In this document: one piece after another, positions 26,954-35,592 of the stretch | Numbering within the stretch: position 1 is the stretch's first letter | Layout: every line of letters starts with the position of its first letter | Origin: Bacillus sp. Y1 | GTDB lineage: Bacteria > Bacillota > Bacilli > Bacillales > Cytobacillaceae | Direction of reading: 5' to 3' | Assembly (NCBI RefSeq): GCF_003586445.1 | Contig: NZ_CP030028.1 | Span: 1,006,501 to 1,070,500 of the forward strand | Length of the DNA stretch: 64,000 bases | Position numbers and translations under genes: made by a program | Notes under the pieces: generated by a model | What the model was told of the DNA's origin: nothing | The model's database searches: none | Seen by the model: only the letters and a program-made list of their open reading frames with translations

Positions 26954-29314
26954 ATGAAAAAGCAAAAGTTAGTTATGGTCGGTAATGGTATGGCTGGAGT
27001 TCGGTGTTTAGAGGAAATTCTTAAAACTGATTCTGAAATGTTTGAGATTACGGTTGTTGGAAGCGAACCTCACCCAAACTATAACCGAATCCTTCTTTCT
27101 TCCGTACTTCAAGGAACAACGAAGCTTGAAGAAATTACCATTAATGATTTTAAGTGGTATGAGCAGCATCAGATTCAACTTTTTACGGGAGAAACAGTTG
27201 TTGCTATTGATCATAAAAGCCAAATAGTTATGACAGATAAAGGCCGCAGTTTGTACTATGACCGATTGGTATTGGCAACGGGTTCCGTTCCTTTTGTTCT
27301 TCCCTTGCCTGGGGTGGAGAAGGAAGGTGTCATTTCTTTTCGGACAATTGAGGATTGTCAAAAGATGCAGGAAACGGCAAAGAATCATAAAAAGGCAGTT
27401 GTCATTGGTGGAGGATTGTTAGGGCTAGAAGCAGCAAGGGGACTATTACACCTCGGGATGGAGGTGCATGTAGTTCATATTAGTAGTTTCTTAATGGAAA
27501 GACAGCTGGATGAAACGGCAGCAAAAATGCTACAAGCAGAACTTGAAAAGCAAGGGATGAAGTTTCTATTAGAAAAACAAACAGAAGAAATCTTAGGCAA
27601 TAAACGCATCGAAGGACTTCGTTTTACGGATGGAACATCGGTTGAAGCCGACCTGCTTGTAATGGCTGTTGGTGTACGGCCCAATGTTCATTTGGCGAAA
27701 GAAAGTGGGTTAACAGTCAATCGGGCGATTGTCGTAAATGATTTTCTGGAGACGAGTATTCCCAATATTTTTGCTGTAGGAGAATGTGTGGAACATCGAG
27801 GTATGGTATATGGCCTTGTGAAACCACTTTATGAACAGGCAGTTGTCTTAGCGAAGCGTATGTGTGGGGTAGATGAACAAGGGTATGAGGGTACTGTGTT
27901 AGCCACTCAATTAAAAATTTCGGGTGTTGATGTGTTTTCTATTGGAGCTTTTCAAGAGGATTCTGCAAGCAAGTCAATAAAAATACACGATGAAGTGGAA
28001 GGTACTTATAAAAGGCTTGTATTCCAAGAAGATAAAATAATTGGAGCGGTGCTCTTTGGGGATACGAGTGACCGAACGAAATTACAAAATATGATACTAA
28101 AAAAGCAAGATGTATCTGAAATTGAAAAAGTGACTATTTTTCAATCAAGTGGTTCGGGAACAGCGGTTACCTCCATGGCAGCAACTGAAATCATCTGTAA
28201 TTGTAATGGTGTTTCCAAGGGGACAATTATTGAAGCTGTTCAAATTCATGGTTGTTCTACTGTAGACGATGTAAAAGCATGTACAAAGGCATCCGGGTCA
28301 TGCGGAGGATGTAAACCGCTTGTCTCAGAGTTATTAGCTTATATTCATAGTGATGAATTTGATGAAATGAAGATCGAGAAACCTACGATGTGTAATTGTA
28401 CATCGCTAACAGAGGATGAGGTTGTGCATGAGATGCAGGTCCAAAATTTATCCTCTGTTAACGAAGTAATGCAAGCACTGAACTGGAAACATAAAGAGGG
28501 ATGTTCCAAATGTGTTCCTGCTTTGACGTATTACTTAAGTATGATCAATCCAGAGTATGAGAATGTCCAAGAAACATTATTTGTAAACGAAAAGATGAAT
28601 GCAACATTGCAAAAGGATGGAACGTACTTTGTCGTTCCGCAAATGTATGGGGGAATGACGAATCCACATGAGTTACGAAAAATCGCGAATGTGGCAGACA
28701 AATATGGTGTGTCAGAGCTAGCTATTACTAGTGAGCAGAGAATTCATTTGATGGGACTAACAAAAGATGAATTACCAAAGGTGTGGAATGATTTAAATAT
28801 GCCTTTAAGTGCCACATACGGGAACAGAGTTCAGAATGTGAAGACGTGTATTGGCGAGCATATATGTCAATGTGATAAACGAAAGGCCCTTCAACTTTCG
28901 GCAACACTAGAAAAGAAACTTGAGTATCTTATCACTCCGTATCGAGTGAAAATAGGTGTCTCAGCTTGCTTGCATAATGGTGCAGGTTCGACAACAAAAG
29001 ATATTGGCATCATTGGCACAAAGCGTGGATGGGAAATATATGTGGGTGGAAGCAGTGGTCGAAGTGTTAAAGCTGGTCAATTGTTTACAGTTGCTGAAAC
29101 AGAAGAAGAGGTGGTTAGTTTCATTGGTGGTCTAGTCCAGTACTACCGAGAAACGGCTAATTACTCGGAAAGAACATGGGAATGGGTGGATCGAGTAAGC
29201 CTATTGCATGTGAGAGAAGTACTTTTTGATTTTGAACTCCGTCAGCAGTTGTTAGAACGACTAGAAGAGGATTGCTTAATGATGAAGGGACCTAAAGATG
29301 TTCCTATTTTTTAA
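26954..29314 (+). CDS. nasB: Assimilatory nitrate reductase electron-transfer subunit NasB
   Basis: A 786-residue NADH-dependent flavoprotein that passes electrons to NasC. It has FAD and NAD dinucleotide folds (GNGMAGVR at about 9-16; GGGLLGLEAARG at about 150). Two BFD-like [2Fe-2S] modules follow (CNCNGVSKG...CGGC, and CNCTSL...CSKC). The C-terminus is related to nitrite reductase. The siroheme/4Fe-4S set there is incomplete: Cys632, Cys638 and Cys672 are present, but the fourth position, Cys in NasD, is Gly676. It is therefore not a second nitrite reductase. ATG 26954 is the start. nasC follows 38 bases later. Confidence 0.88.
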   Translation: MKKQKLVMVGNGMAGVRCLEEILKTDSEMFEITVVGSEPHPNYNRILLSSVLQGTTKLEEITINDFKWYEQHQIQLFTGETVVAIDHKSQIVMTDKGRSLYYDRLVLATGSVPFVLPLPGVEKEGVISFRTIEDCQKMQETAKNHKKAVVIGGGLLGLEAARGLLHLGMEVHVVHISSFLMERQLDETAAKMLQAELEKQGMKFLLEKQTEEILGNKRIEGLRFTDGTSVEADLLVMAVGVRPNVHLAKESGLTVNRAIVVNDFLETSIPNIFAVGECVEHRGMVYGLVKPLYEQAVVLAKRMCGVDEQGYEGTVLATQLKISGVDVFSIGAFQEDSASKSIKIHDEVEGTYKRLVFQEDKIIGAVLFGDTSDRTKLQNMILKKQDVSEIEKVTIFQSSGSGTAVTSMAATEIICNCNGVSKGTIIEAVQIHGCSTVDDVKACTKASGSCGGCKPLVSELLAYIHSDEFDEMKIEKPTMCNCTSLTEDEVVHEMQVQNLSSVNEVMQALNWKHKEGCSKCVPALTYYLSMINPEYENVQETLFVNEKMNATLQKDGTYFVVPQMYGGMTNPHELRKIANVADKYGVSELAITSEQRIHLMGLTKDELPKVWNDLNMPLSATYGNRVQNVKTCIGEHICQCDKRKALQLSATLEKKLEYLITPYRVKIGVSACLHNGAGSTTKDIGIIGTKRGWEIYVGGSSGRSVKAGQLFTVAETEEEVVSFIGGLVQYYRETANYSERTWEWVDRVSLLHVREVLFDFELRQQLLERLEEDCLMMKGPKDVPIF

Positions 29315-29352
29315 AGTAAGTCCTAAAGAGTATAAGGATTGAGGGTGATGAT

Positions 29353-31497
29353 GTGACTGAAATGCTATTAAAATACTTTCGCACAAAGCAAAATCATGTA
29401 GAGTCGGAGAAAACATACGACTCACAGTGTCCATTTTGCAGCATGCAATGCAAGATGCAGCTCATAGAGCAATCAATCGTTACACGCAAGAAATATACCA
29501 CTGTTGGATTAGATAATCCAACTACACAGGGAAGATTGTGTGTGAAAGGCATCAATGCCCACCAACATACTTTTCATAAAGACCGATTAAAGTATCCGCT
29601 AATAAAGGTAAACGGGGAATTTATTCGTGCCACATGGGAAGAGGCACTAGCACTCATTAAAAGTAATATTCAGTCCATTCAAGAACGACATGGAAAAGAC
29701 GCAATGGCGGTGTACGGAAGTGCCTCAATCACGAACGAAGAAGCTTATTTGCTCGGAAAATTTGCTCGTGTCGCGTTGCAAACAAAGTATATTGATTACA
29801 ATGGGAGACTTTGTATGTCATCAGCGGCTTCGGCTGCTACACAAACCTTCGGGATGGACCGAGGATTTACCAATAGCATAAGTGAAATTCCTTCTTCTCG
29901 CTGTATTATTCTGGCTGGAACAAATATTGCAGAATGCCAACCGACCATCATGCCTTATTTTGAAAAGGCAAAGGAAAACGGTGCTTATATTATTGCAATA
30001 GACCCTCGTGAAACGGCAACAACGAAACTAGCAGACTTGCATATTAAGGTGAAGCCTGGAACAGATGCCGCTTTTGCAAATGGAGTCTTAAAGGTGATTA
30101 TCGAAGAACAGCTTTATAACGAACACTTTATCTTAGAAAGAGTGAATGGGTTCGAAGAAGTGAAGGAGAATGTAACCTCGATGACCTTTGAGGAAATCGA
30201 ATCCTTGTCAGGTGTTCCTATTGAACAGATTCGTAAGGTAGCTCACCGGTTTGCAAAAGAAGAAACAGGAATGATTTTTACGGCACGCGGAGTAGAGCAA
30301 CACACAGATGGCTCGGCTGCAGTTAGAAATTTCCTAAATATATTACTTTCAGTTGGGAAAATTGGAAAACCAGGCTGTGGGTACGGAGCGATTACTGGTC
30401 AGGGAAATGGTCAAGGAGCAAGGGAACATGGGCAAAAGGCCGACCAACTTCCTGGTTATAGACTCATAGAAAACGAAGATCATCGAGCTTATATTGCACA
30501 GGTATGGGGAGTTAACGAAGAAGAGCTGCCGAGAAAGGGTGTCTCTGCTTATGAAATGTTTGAAAAAATTCATGACGGTGATATATCCGGGATGTTTTTG
30601 ATGTGCTCTAACCCCATTGTCTCTAACCCAAATGCACATTTTGTGGAGGAAGCATTACAAAAACTTTCATTTCTAGTTGTGGTTGACTTATTCGTATCTG
30701 AAACTGCTCGATTAGCAGATGTGATATTACCGGCATCCTCCTACTTAGAGGATGAAGGAACGATGACCAATGTAGAGGGGAGAGTCACCTTAAGAGAGGC
30801 AAGTTATCCTTGTCCAGAAGAAGTAAAGCACGATTGGCAAATTCTTTGCGAAATTGCTCATGCGCTTGGGAAGGGTAAGTATTTTCCTTTTGAATCAGCG
30901 GAGGATATTTTTAACGAACTAAGGATCGCTAGTAAAGGTGGGATTGCAGATTATTATGGAGTGACTTATGAACGACTAAGAGAGGAAAAGGGACTGTTAT
31001 GGCCTTGTCCAAGTTTAGATCATAAAGGAACGGTCAGGCTTTTTGAAAGTTCGTTTGCTCATCCTGATGGAAGAGCAAAGATGGTCTCGGTTGCCAATCT
31101 TGCACCGGTTTCAAAGGATCAGGTATGTGAAGAATTTCCACTTTATTTAACAACAGGACGAGTGATGTCTCACTATTTAACAGGTGTTCAAACACGTAAA
31201 AGTGCTTCATTAGCAGCAAGAAATGTGGAATCACATGTGGAGATTCATCCGGCCACTGCTTTAAAATATGGGATTCGAGACGAAACGCTAGTGAAGATCA
31301 CGTCAAGGAGAGGAAGTATTGTTGTAAGGAGTAAGCTGTCGGACAGTATTCGTCAAGACACGCTATTTGTTCCTTTTCACTGGGCCAATTCACAAAATGT
31401 TAATTTCCTTGTCGGAAAGGAATTGGATCCAACTTGTCGTATGCCTGGATTTAAATTAAGTGCGGTAAAAATAAGCTCAGCAATGGATGTTGTATGA
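29353..31497 (+). CDS. nasC: Assimilatory nitrate reductase catalytic subunit NasC
   Basis: A 714-residue cytoplasmic molybdopterin (bis-MGD) oxidoreductase that reduces nitrate to nitrite. The N-terminal [4Fe-4S] ligands are Cys26, Cys29, Cys33 and Cys63. The molybdopterin domain has YGSASITNEEAYLLGKF and SAASAATQTFGMDRG, and the C-terminal dinucleotide-binding domain has LTTGRVMSHYLTGVQTRK. There is no Tat signal, as expected for the assimilatory type. It starts at GTG 29353 after GAGGGTGATG and receives electrons from NasB. Confidence 0.93.
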   Translation: MTEMLLKYFRTKQNHVESEKTYDSQCPFCSMQCKMQLIEQSIVTRKKYTTVGLDNPTTQGRLCVKGINAHQHTFHKDRLKYPLIKVNGEFIRATWEEALALIKSNIQSIQERHGKDAMAVYGSASITNEEAYLLGKFARVALQTKYIDYNGRLCMSSAASAATQTFGMDRGFTNSISEIPSSRCIILAGTNIAECQPTIMPYFEKAKENGAYIIAIDPRETATTKLADLHIKVKPGTDAAFANGVLKVIIEEQLYNEHFILERVNGFEEVKENVTSMTFEEIESLSGVPIEQIRKVAHRFAKEETGMIFTARGVEQHTDGSAAVRNFLNILLSVGKIGKPGCGYGAITGQGNGQGAREHGQKADQLPGYRLIENEDHRAYIAQVWGVNEEELPRKGVSAYEMFEKIHDGDISGMFLMCSNPIVSNPNAHFVEEALQKLSFLVVVDLFVSETARLADVILPASSYLEDEGTMTNVEGRVTLREASYPCPEEVKHDWQILCEIAHALGKGKYFPFESAEDIFNELRIASKGGIADYYGVTYERLREEKGLLWPCPSLDHKGTVRLFESSFAHPDGRAKMVSVANLAPVSKDQVCEEFPLYLTTGRVMSHYLTGVQTRKSASLAARNVESHVEIHPATALKYGIRDETLVKITSRRGSIVVRSKLSDSIRQDTLFVPFHWANSQNVNFLVGKELDPTCRMPGFKLSAVKISSAMDVV

Positions 31498-31524
31498 CGA
31501 TAATTATGGGTGAATCACTCTTTT

Positions 31525-31594
31525 AATATTCGGAAAATTCGCTTTACGAACTAAAAAGCGTGTGAGGTAATCTAACATGTTAAACAATTTTACA
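31525..31594. promoter_or_regulatory. nasD control region: CodY-like box and two TnrA-type boxes
   Basis: AATATTCGGAAAATT (31525-31539) is 13/15 to the CodY consensus. TGTGAGGTAATCTAACA (31561-31577) and, directly after it, TGTTAAACAATTTTACA (31578-31594) are each 16/17 to the TnrA consensus. nasDE thus probably has its own nitrogen-controlled promoter, separate from nasBC. Confidence 0.55.
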
Positions 31595-31643
31595 CAAATC
31601 ATGTGTTACAGTTTAAGAAACTTTCTTGGGGAGGCGCGTTAAT

Positions 31644-34058
31644 TTGGCAAAGAAAAAACTTATTCTTGTTGGTAACGGAATGGCAGGAGTCAGAACCATA
31701 GAAGAAATTTTAAAGCTCACAAAGGATCAATTTGAAATTACGATTTTCGGGAGTGAGCCGCATCCGAATTATAATAGAATCCTACTTTCAAAGGTTCTAC
31801 AAGGAGACACAGAAGTCGCGGATATTACGCTTAATGATTGGAGCTGGTATGAAGACAATGACATTCAGCTTTATACAGATGAGACAGTGGTTAAGGTTGA
31901 TTCCGACCGAAAAGTAGTTGTTACAGATGCTGGAAGAATCGAGCCATACGATGAAGTGATAGTGGCTACTGGTTCTGTTCCTTTCATACTTCCCATTCCA
32001 GGTTCGGATAAGGAAGGTGTTACAGCTTTCCGAGATATTAAGGACACTGAAATTATGCTAAAGGCCTCCAAGAAATATAAAAAAGCTGCTGTAATCGGCG
32101 GAGGGTTGTTAGGGCTTGAGGCGGCAAGGGGACTTCTAAACCTAGGGATGGAGGTTAATGTCATCCATCTAGCCCCTTATTTAATGGAGCGCCAGCTTGA
32201 CCCAATGGCAGGAAAAATGTTGCAAACAGAATTAGAAAAGCAGGGTATGACGTTTTTATTAGAAAAACAAACACAGGAGATTTTTGGAGAAGAGCGTGTC
32301 GAGGGTTTACGTTTCAGTGACGGAACTGAGATTGAAGCGGATCTTGTTGTTATGGCCGTTGGTATCAAACCTAATATTTCACTAGCAGTGGAAAGTGGGT
32401 TAGAGGTAAATCGAGGAATTGTTGTAAACGATTATATGCAAACGAATATTCCTAACGTATATGCTGTTGGGGAATGTGCAGAACATAACGGAATTCCATA
32501 CGGACTTGTTGCACCGCTTTATGAGCAAGGGAAAGTGTTAGCGAAAACGATTTGCGGTGCTAAGACTGAGCCGTATAAAGGTTCTGTATTGTATACCCAG
32601 TTAAAGGTATCAGGAGTTGAAGTGTTCTCTGCAGGTGATTTTACGGAAGGAGACGACAAAAAGGCTGTTAAAGTTTTTGATGAGCAAGACAGCTATTATA
32701 AGAAGCTGGTTCTTCGTGGAAATCAAATTGTTGGTGCAGTTCTTTTCGGAGATAGCAGCGATGGAAATCGTTTGGTTTCTATGATTCAAAAGCAGGCTGA
32801 CATTTCAGACACAATGAAGGTTTCCTTGCTGCAGCCAACAGGCCAAGAAGCAGGTGCTAGTCTAGTAGCAACGATGAGTGATGAGGAAATCATTTGTGGA
32901 TGTAATGGAGTGTCAAAAGGAGCGATCGTTTCTGCTATTCAAACACAAGGCTGTTCATCTGTTGATGAAATTAAAGCCTGTACGAGCGCTTCCCGTTCTT
33001 GTGGTGGCTGTAAACCACTCGTTGCAGAGGTTCTTCAGCATACATTAGGTTCATCCTTTGATACCTTGCAGCAAAAGGAAGCAATCTGTGGCTGTACTAC
33101 CCTATCTCGTGATGAGGTAGTAGAAGAAATCAAAGCAAAAGGTTTGACTCATGTGAAAGAAGTCATGTTTGTACTTGATTGGAAAACCGAAGAGGGTTGC
33201 TCGAAATGCCGTCCAGCTCTTAACTATTACCTAGGTATGGTCAATCCAACTGGATATGAGGATGAGAAGGAATCAAGGTTCGTTAATGAGCGTATGCACG
33301 CAAACATTCAAAAGGATGGGACCTATTCTGTTGTGCCTAGAATGTACGGTGGAGTGACCAATGCGAATGATTTAAGAAGAATTGCTGATGTGGTGGATAA
33401 GTATGAGATACCACTAGTAAAGGTGACTGGAGGACAACGAATCGACTTGTTTGGGGTAAAGAAGGATGATCTTCCAAAGGTGTGGGAGGATCTTGATATG
33501 CCTTCAGGATTCGCTTACGGAAAATCACTTCGTACCGTTAAAACATGTGTAGGAGAACAATTCTGTCGTTTCGGTACACAAGACTCGATGGGACTTGGAA
33601 TTCAGTTAGAAAAGAAATATGAAGGTCTTCAAACACCGCATAAGGTAAAAATGGCCGTTTCAGCTTGCCCAAGAAGCTGTGCCGAATCAGGGTTTAAGGA
33701 TATTGGATACATCGGCATTGACGGTGGCTGGGAACTTTATATTGGCGGAAATGGTGGTACCCATGTGCGTGGTGGAGATCTTCTTTACAAAGTAAAGACA
33801 GAGGAAGAGGTTATCGAAATTACGTCTGCTTACCTTCAATATTATCGAGAGACAGCGAACTATTTAGAGAGAACATCTGCTTGGGTGGACCGAGTTGGTT
33901 TGGACCATATCCGTGAGGTATTAGATGATAAGGAAAAACGTAAGGAGCTAAATGCTCGCATGGATAAAGCCTTATCTGTAATCGAGGATCCTTGGAAGGC
34001 CATTATCGAGGACAAAAAGCTGAAAAAAGAACTGTTTGAAACAGTAGTCACGTCGTAA
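31644..34058 (+). CDS. nasD: Nitrite reductase [NAD(P)H] large subunit NasD
   Basis: An 804-residue flavo-siroheme enzyme that reduces nitrite to ammonium. It shares the NasB layout (FAD/NAD folds, then two BFD-like [2Fe-2S] modules) but carries a complete siroheme/4Fe-4S site: Cys635, Cys641, Cys675 and Cys679 (C-x5-C-x33-C-x3-C). TTG 31644 is preferred because GGGGAGG lies nine bases upstream; the earlier TTG at 31626 overlaps that site. It pairs with NasE, 27 bases downstream. Confidence 0.92.
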   Translation: MAKKKLILVGNGMAGVRTIEEILKLTKDQFEITIFGSEPHPNYNRILLSKVLQGDTEVADITLNDWSWYEDNDIQLYTDETVVKVDSDRKVVVTDAGRIEPYDEVIVATGSVPFILPIPGSDKEGVTAFRDIKDTEIMLKASKKYKKAAVIGGGLLGLEAARGLLNLGMEVNVIHLAPYLMERQLDPMAGKMLQTELEKQGMTFLLEKQTQEIFGEERVEGLRFSDGTEIEADLVVMAVGIKPNISLAVESGLEVNRGIVVNDYMQTNIPNVYAVGECAEHNGIPYGLVAPLYEQGKVLAKTICGAKTEPYKGSVLYTQLKVSGVEVFSAGDFTEGDDKKAVKVFDEQDSYYKKLVLRGNQIVGAVLFGDSSDGNRLVSMIQKQADISDTMKVSLLQPTGQEAGASLVATMSDEEIICGCNGVSKGAIVSAIQTQGCSSVDEIKACTSASRSCGGCKPLVAEVLQHTLGSSFDTLQQKEAICGCTTLSRDEVVEEIKAKGLTHVKEVMFVLDWKTEEGCSKCRPALNYYLGMVNPTGYEDEKESRFVNERMHANIQKDGTYSVVPRMYGGVTNANDLRRIADVVDKYEIPLVKVTGGQRIDLFGVKKDDLPKVWEDLDMPSGFAYGKSLRTVKTCVGEQFCRFGTQDSMGLGIQLEKKYEGLQTPHKVKMAVSACPRSCAESGFKDIGYIGIDGGWELYIGGNGGTHVRGGDLLYKVKTEEEVIEITSAYLQYYRETANYLERTSAWVDRVGLDHIREVLDDKEKRKELNARMDKALSVIEDPWKAIIEDKKLKKELFETVVTS

Positions 34059-34085
34059 GACACGATAAAAGGAGGAGATCTTCGA

Positions 34086-34409
34086 ATGGTTAATAAAAAC
34101 ATCAGTAAGGTATTAATTGGCTCCCTTCAAGAACTGCCAGAGCGCTTAGGGAAAACATTTCAAGTGGGAAACATGGAGCTTGCCGTATTTAAGCTTTCCA
34201 ACGGAACGGTACGAGCGATTGAAAACCGTTGTCCTCATAAAGGTGGCGTATTAAGCGAAGGGATCGTCAGTGGTGATTCGGTTTTCTGTCCGATGCATGA
34301 TTGGAAGATCTGCTTAGAGGATGGCTTGGTTCAAGCGCCGGATAAAGGCTGCGTCAAAACCTATTCTACGGTAGTGGAAGGAGAAGACGTGTTTCTTCTT
34401 ATTGAATAG
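34086..34409 (+). CDS. nasE: Nitrite reductase small subunit NasE (Rieske type)
   Basis: A 107-residue Rieske [2Fe-2S] domain protein of the NirD family. The ligands are Cys49-x-His51 and Cys68-x2-His71. It is the partner of NasD. AAGGAGGAG precedes the ATG. In B. subtilis nasF (siroheme synthesis) follows, but here a terminator comes next, so siroheme must be made from genes elsewhere. Confidence 0.92.
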   Translation: MVNKNISKVLIGSLQELPERLGKTFQVGNMELAVFKLSNGTVRAIENRCPHKGGVLSEGIVSGDSVFCPMHDWKICLEDGLVQAPDKGCVKTYSTVVEGEDVFLLIE

Positions 34410-34427
34410 TGATCATATGCATATAAA

Positions 34428-34481
34428 GAAAAGGGGTTCTCCACGTTGCTCTCAGGGTAACGGAGAATTCCTTTTCTTTTT
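34428..34481 (+). terminator. Rho-independent terminator after nasE
   Basis: GAAAAGGGGTTCTCC and GGAGAATTCCTTTTC pair with two G-T positions, then TTTTT. Confidence 0.85.
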
Positions 34482-34601
34482 ACTTGAATAATTATTAGGA
34501 TATATAAATAAAAACACAAATTCATCTTGAAAAATTCTTCTTTTATGCATTATAATTCAAAAGGTAGTTGGAATTATGCATTAGTAGTTCTTGTTATTTT
34601 A

Positions 34602-34616
34602 AAAATTCGGAAAATT
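34602..34616. promoter_or_regulatory. Weak CodY-like box upstream of the RpiR operon
   Basis: AAAATTCGGAAAATT is 12/15 to the CodY consensus and contains the small palindrome CGGAA-AA-TTCCG. It lies 86 bases before the regulator gene. Confidence 0.35.
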
Positions 34617-34701
34617 CCGCTTGAATATGAAGTATTTTCTGCTTTAAAATGGAAAAAGGAAGTTTTTCCTTCACCAAATCCAAGAAGGTGACGAGACTAG
34701 T

Positions 34702-35559
34702 ATGGAACAAAAGACGGTAACACAAATGATTAAAGGAAACTTTTCGGCATTATCTTCAGGTCAAAAGAAAGTAGCAGAGTTTTTGCTAGAGCATTTGGAT
34801 GAAGGTTCGCTGCTCACTGCTTTCCAAATTGGGCGAAAAGTGGGTGTTAGTGAAACAACAGTCATTCGCCTAGCGTATGCACTAGGCTTTAGTGGCTACT
34901 CAGAAATGCAGGAAACGGTTCGTAGAGAATGGCTAACACATGTACAACCAGGAAAAAGCGAAGGAAAACCTTCAAGTAGAGATGGCTTTGAAGAAAATCA
35001 ATTGTTTCATCAAATTATCGAGAAAGAGAGCCAAGTTCTTAATCAATTACTTAACCAGTTAGAAATAGAACAAATATGGCGAGTGGTGGATGTGCTTCAT
35101 CAATCAAAGCGGATTTTTATCGCTGGTTTTGGTAGTTCATATGCTGCTGCTTACTGGTTGTATTACGCACTAAAACAGATGAGAGAAAATGTGTTTCTCT
35201 CTAACCCAAGTGGATTTTTACCTGAAGAACTATGTGAACTTGATGAGCAGTCGTCCGTTATTATGTTTTCCTATCCTCGTTACCGAAGAGAATCACTTAA
35301 GCTAGCAAACTATGCAAACAATCAAAAAGCAACCCTCATAGCGATTACAGATCGGCAGCTTTCGCCTATTGGCCAGCTCGCACAATTGACCTTAACAACA
35401 GAAGAGCATTTGGAATCGGGTCATCATTCAATTGCTTCGGTGATTGGTTTGCTTGAGGTGATTATCTCTGGATTGAACAAAAGGGACAATGAAAACAGCA
35501 ATGTCCGTCAGAAGAAATTAGAGCAGTTATATTCCGAGCAAAATATTTTTTTAGAATGA
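34702..35559 (+). CDS. MurR/RpiR family transcriptional regulator
   Basis: A 285-residue regulator with an N-terminal RpiR helix-turn-helix (about 1-77, with GVSETTVIRLAYALGFSGYSE) and a C-terminal SIS domain (about 110-260) that would sense a small metabolite, often a sugar phosphate. It is first of five co-directional genes (YjiH protein, M20 hydrolase, GNAT, racemase) and probably controls them. The neighbours suggest an effector linked to D- or N-acyl amino acids or peptidoglycan breakdown, which is inference. Confidence 0.88.
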   Translation: MEQKTVTQMIKGNFSALSSGQKKVAEFLLEHLDEGSLLTAFQIGRKVGVSETTVIRLAYALGFSGYSEMQETVRREWLTHVQPGKSEGKPSSRDGFEENQLFHQIIEKESQVLNQLLNQLEIEQIWRVVDVLHQSKRIFIAGFGSSYAAAYWLYYALKQMRENVFLSNPSGFLPEELCELDEQSSVIMFSYPRYRRESLKLANYANNQKATLIAITDRQLSPIGQLAQLTLTTEEHLESGHHSIASVIGLLEVIISGLNKRDNENSNVRQKKLEQLYSEQNIFLE

Positions 35560-35592
35560 AAAAATAGTAACTTAAGAGGAGGCTTACCCTAT

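Noticed and set aside
26954..34058. Two nitrite reductase genes
   Set aside because: The first copy lacks the fourth siroheme/Fe-S cysteine and sits directly before nasC, which is the arrangement of NasB; only the second is a nitrite reductase.
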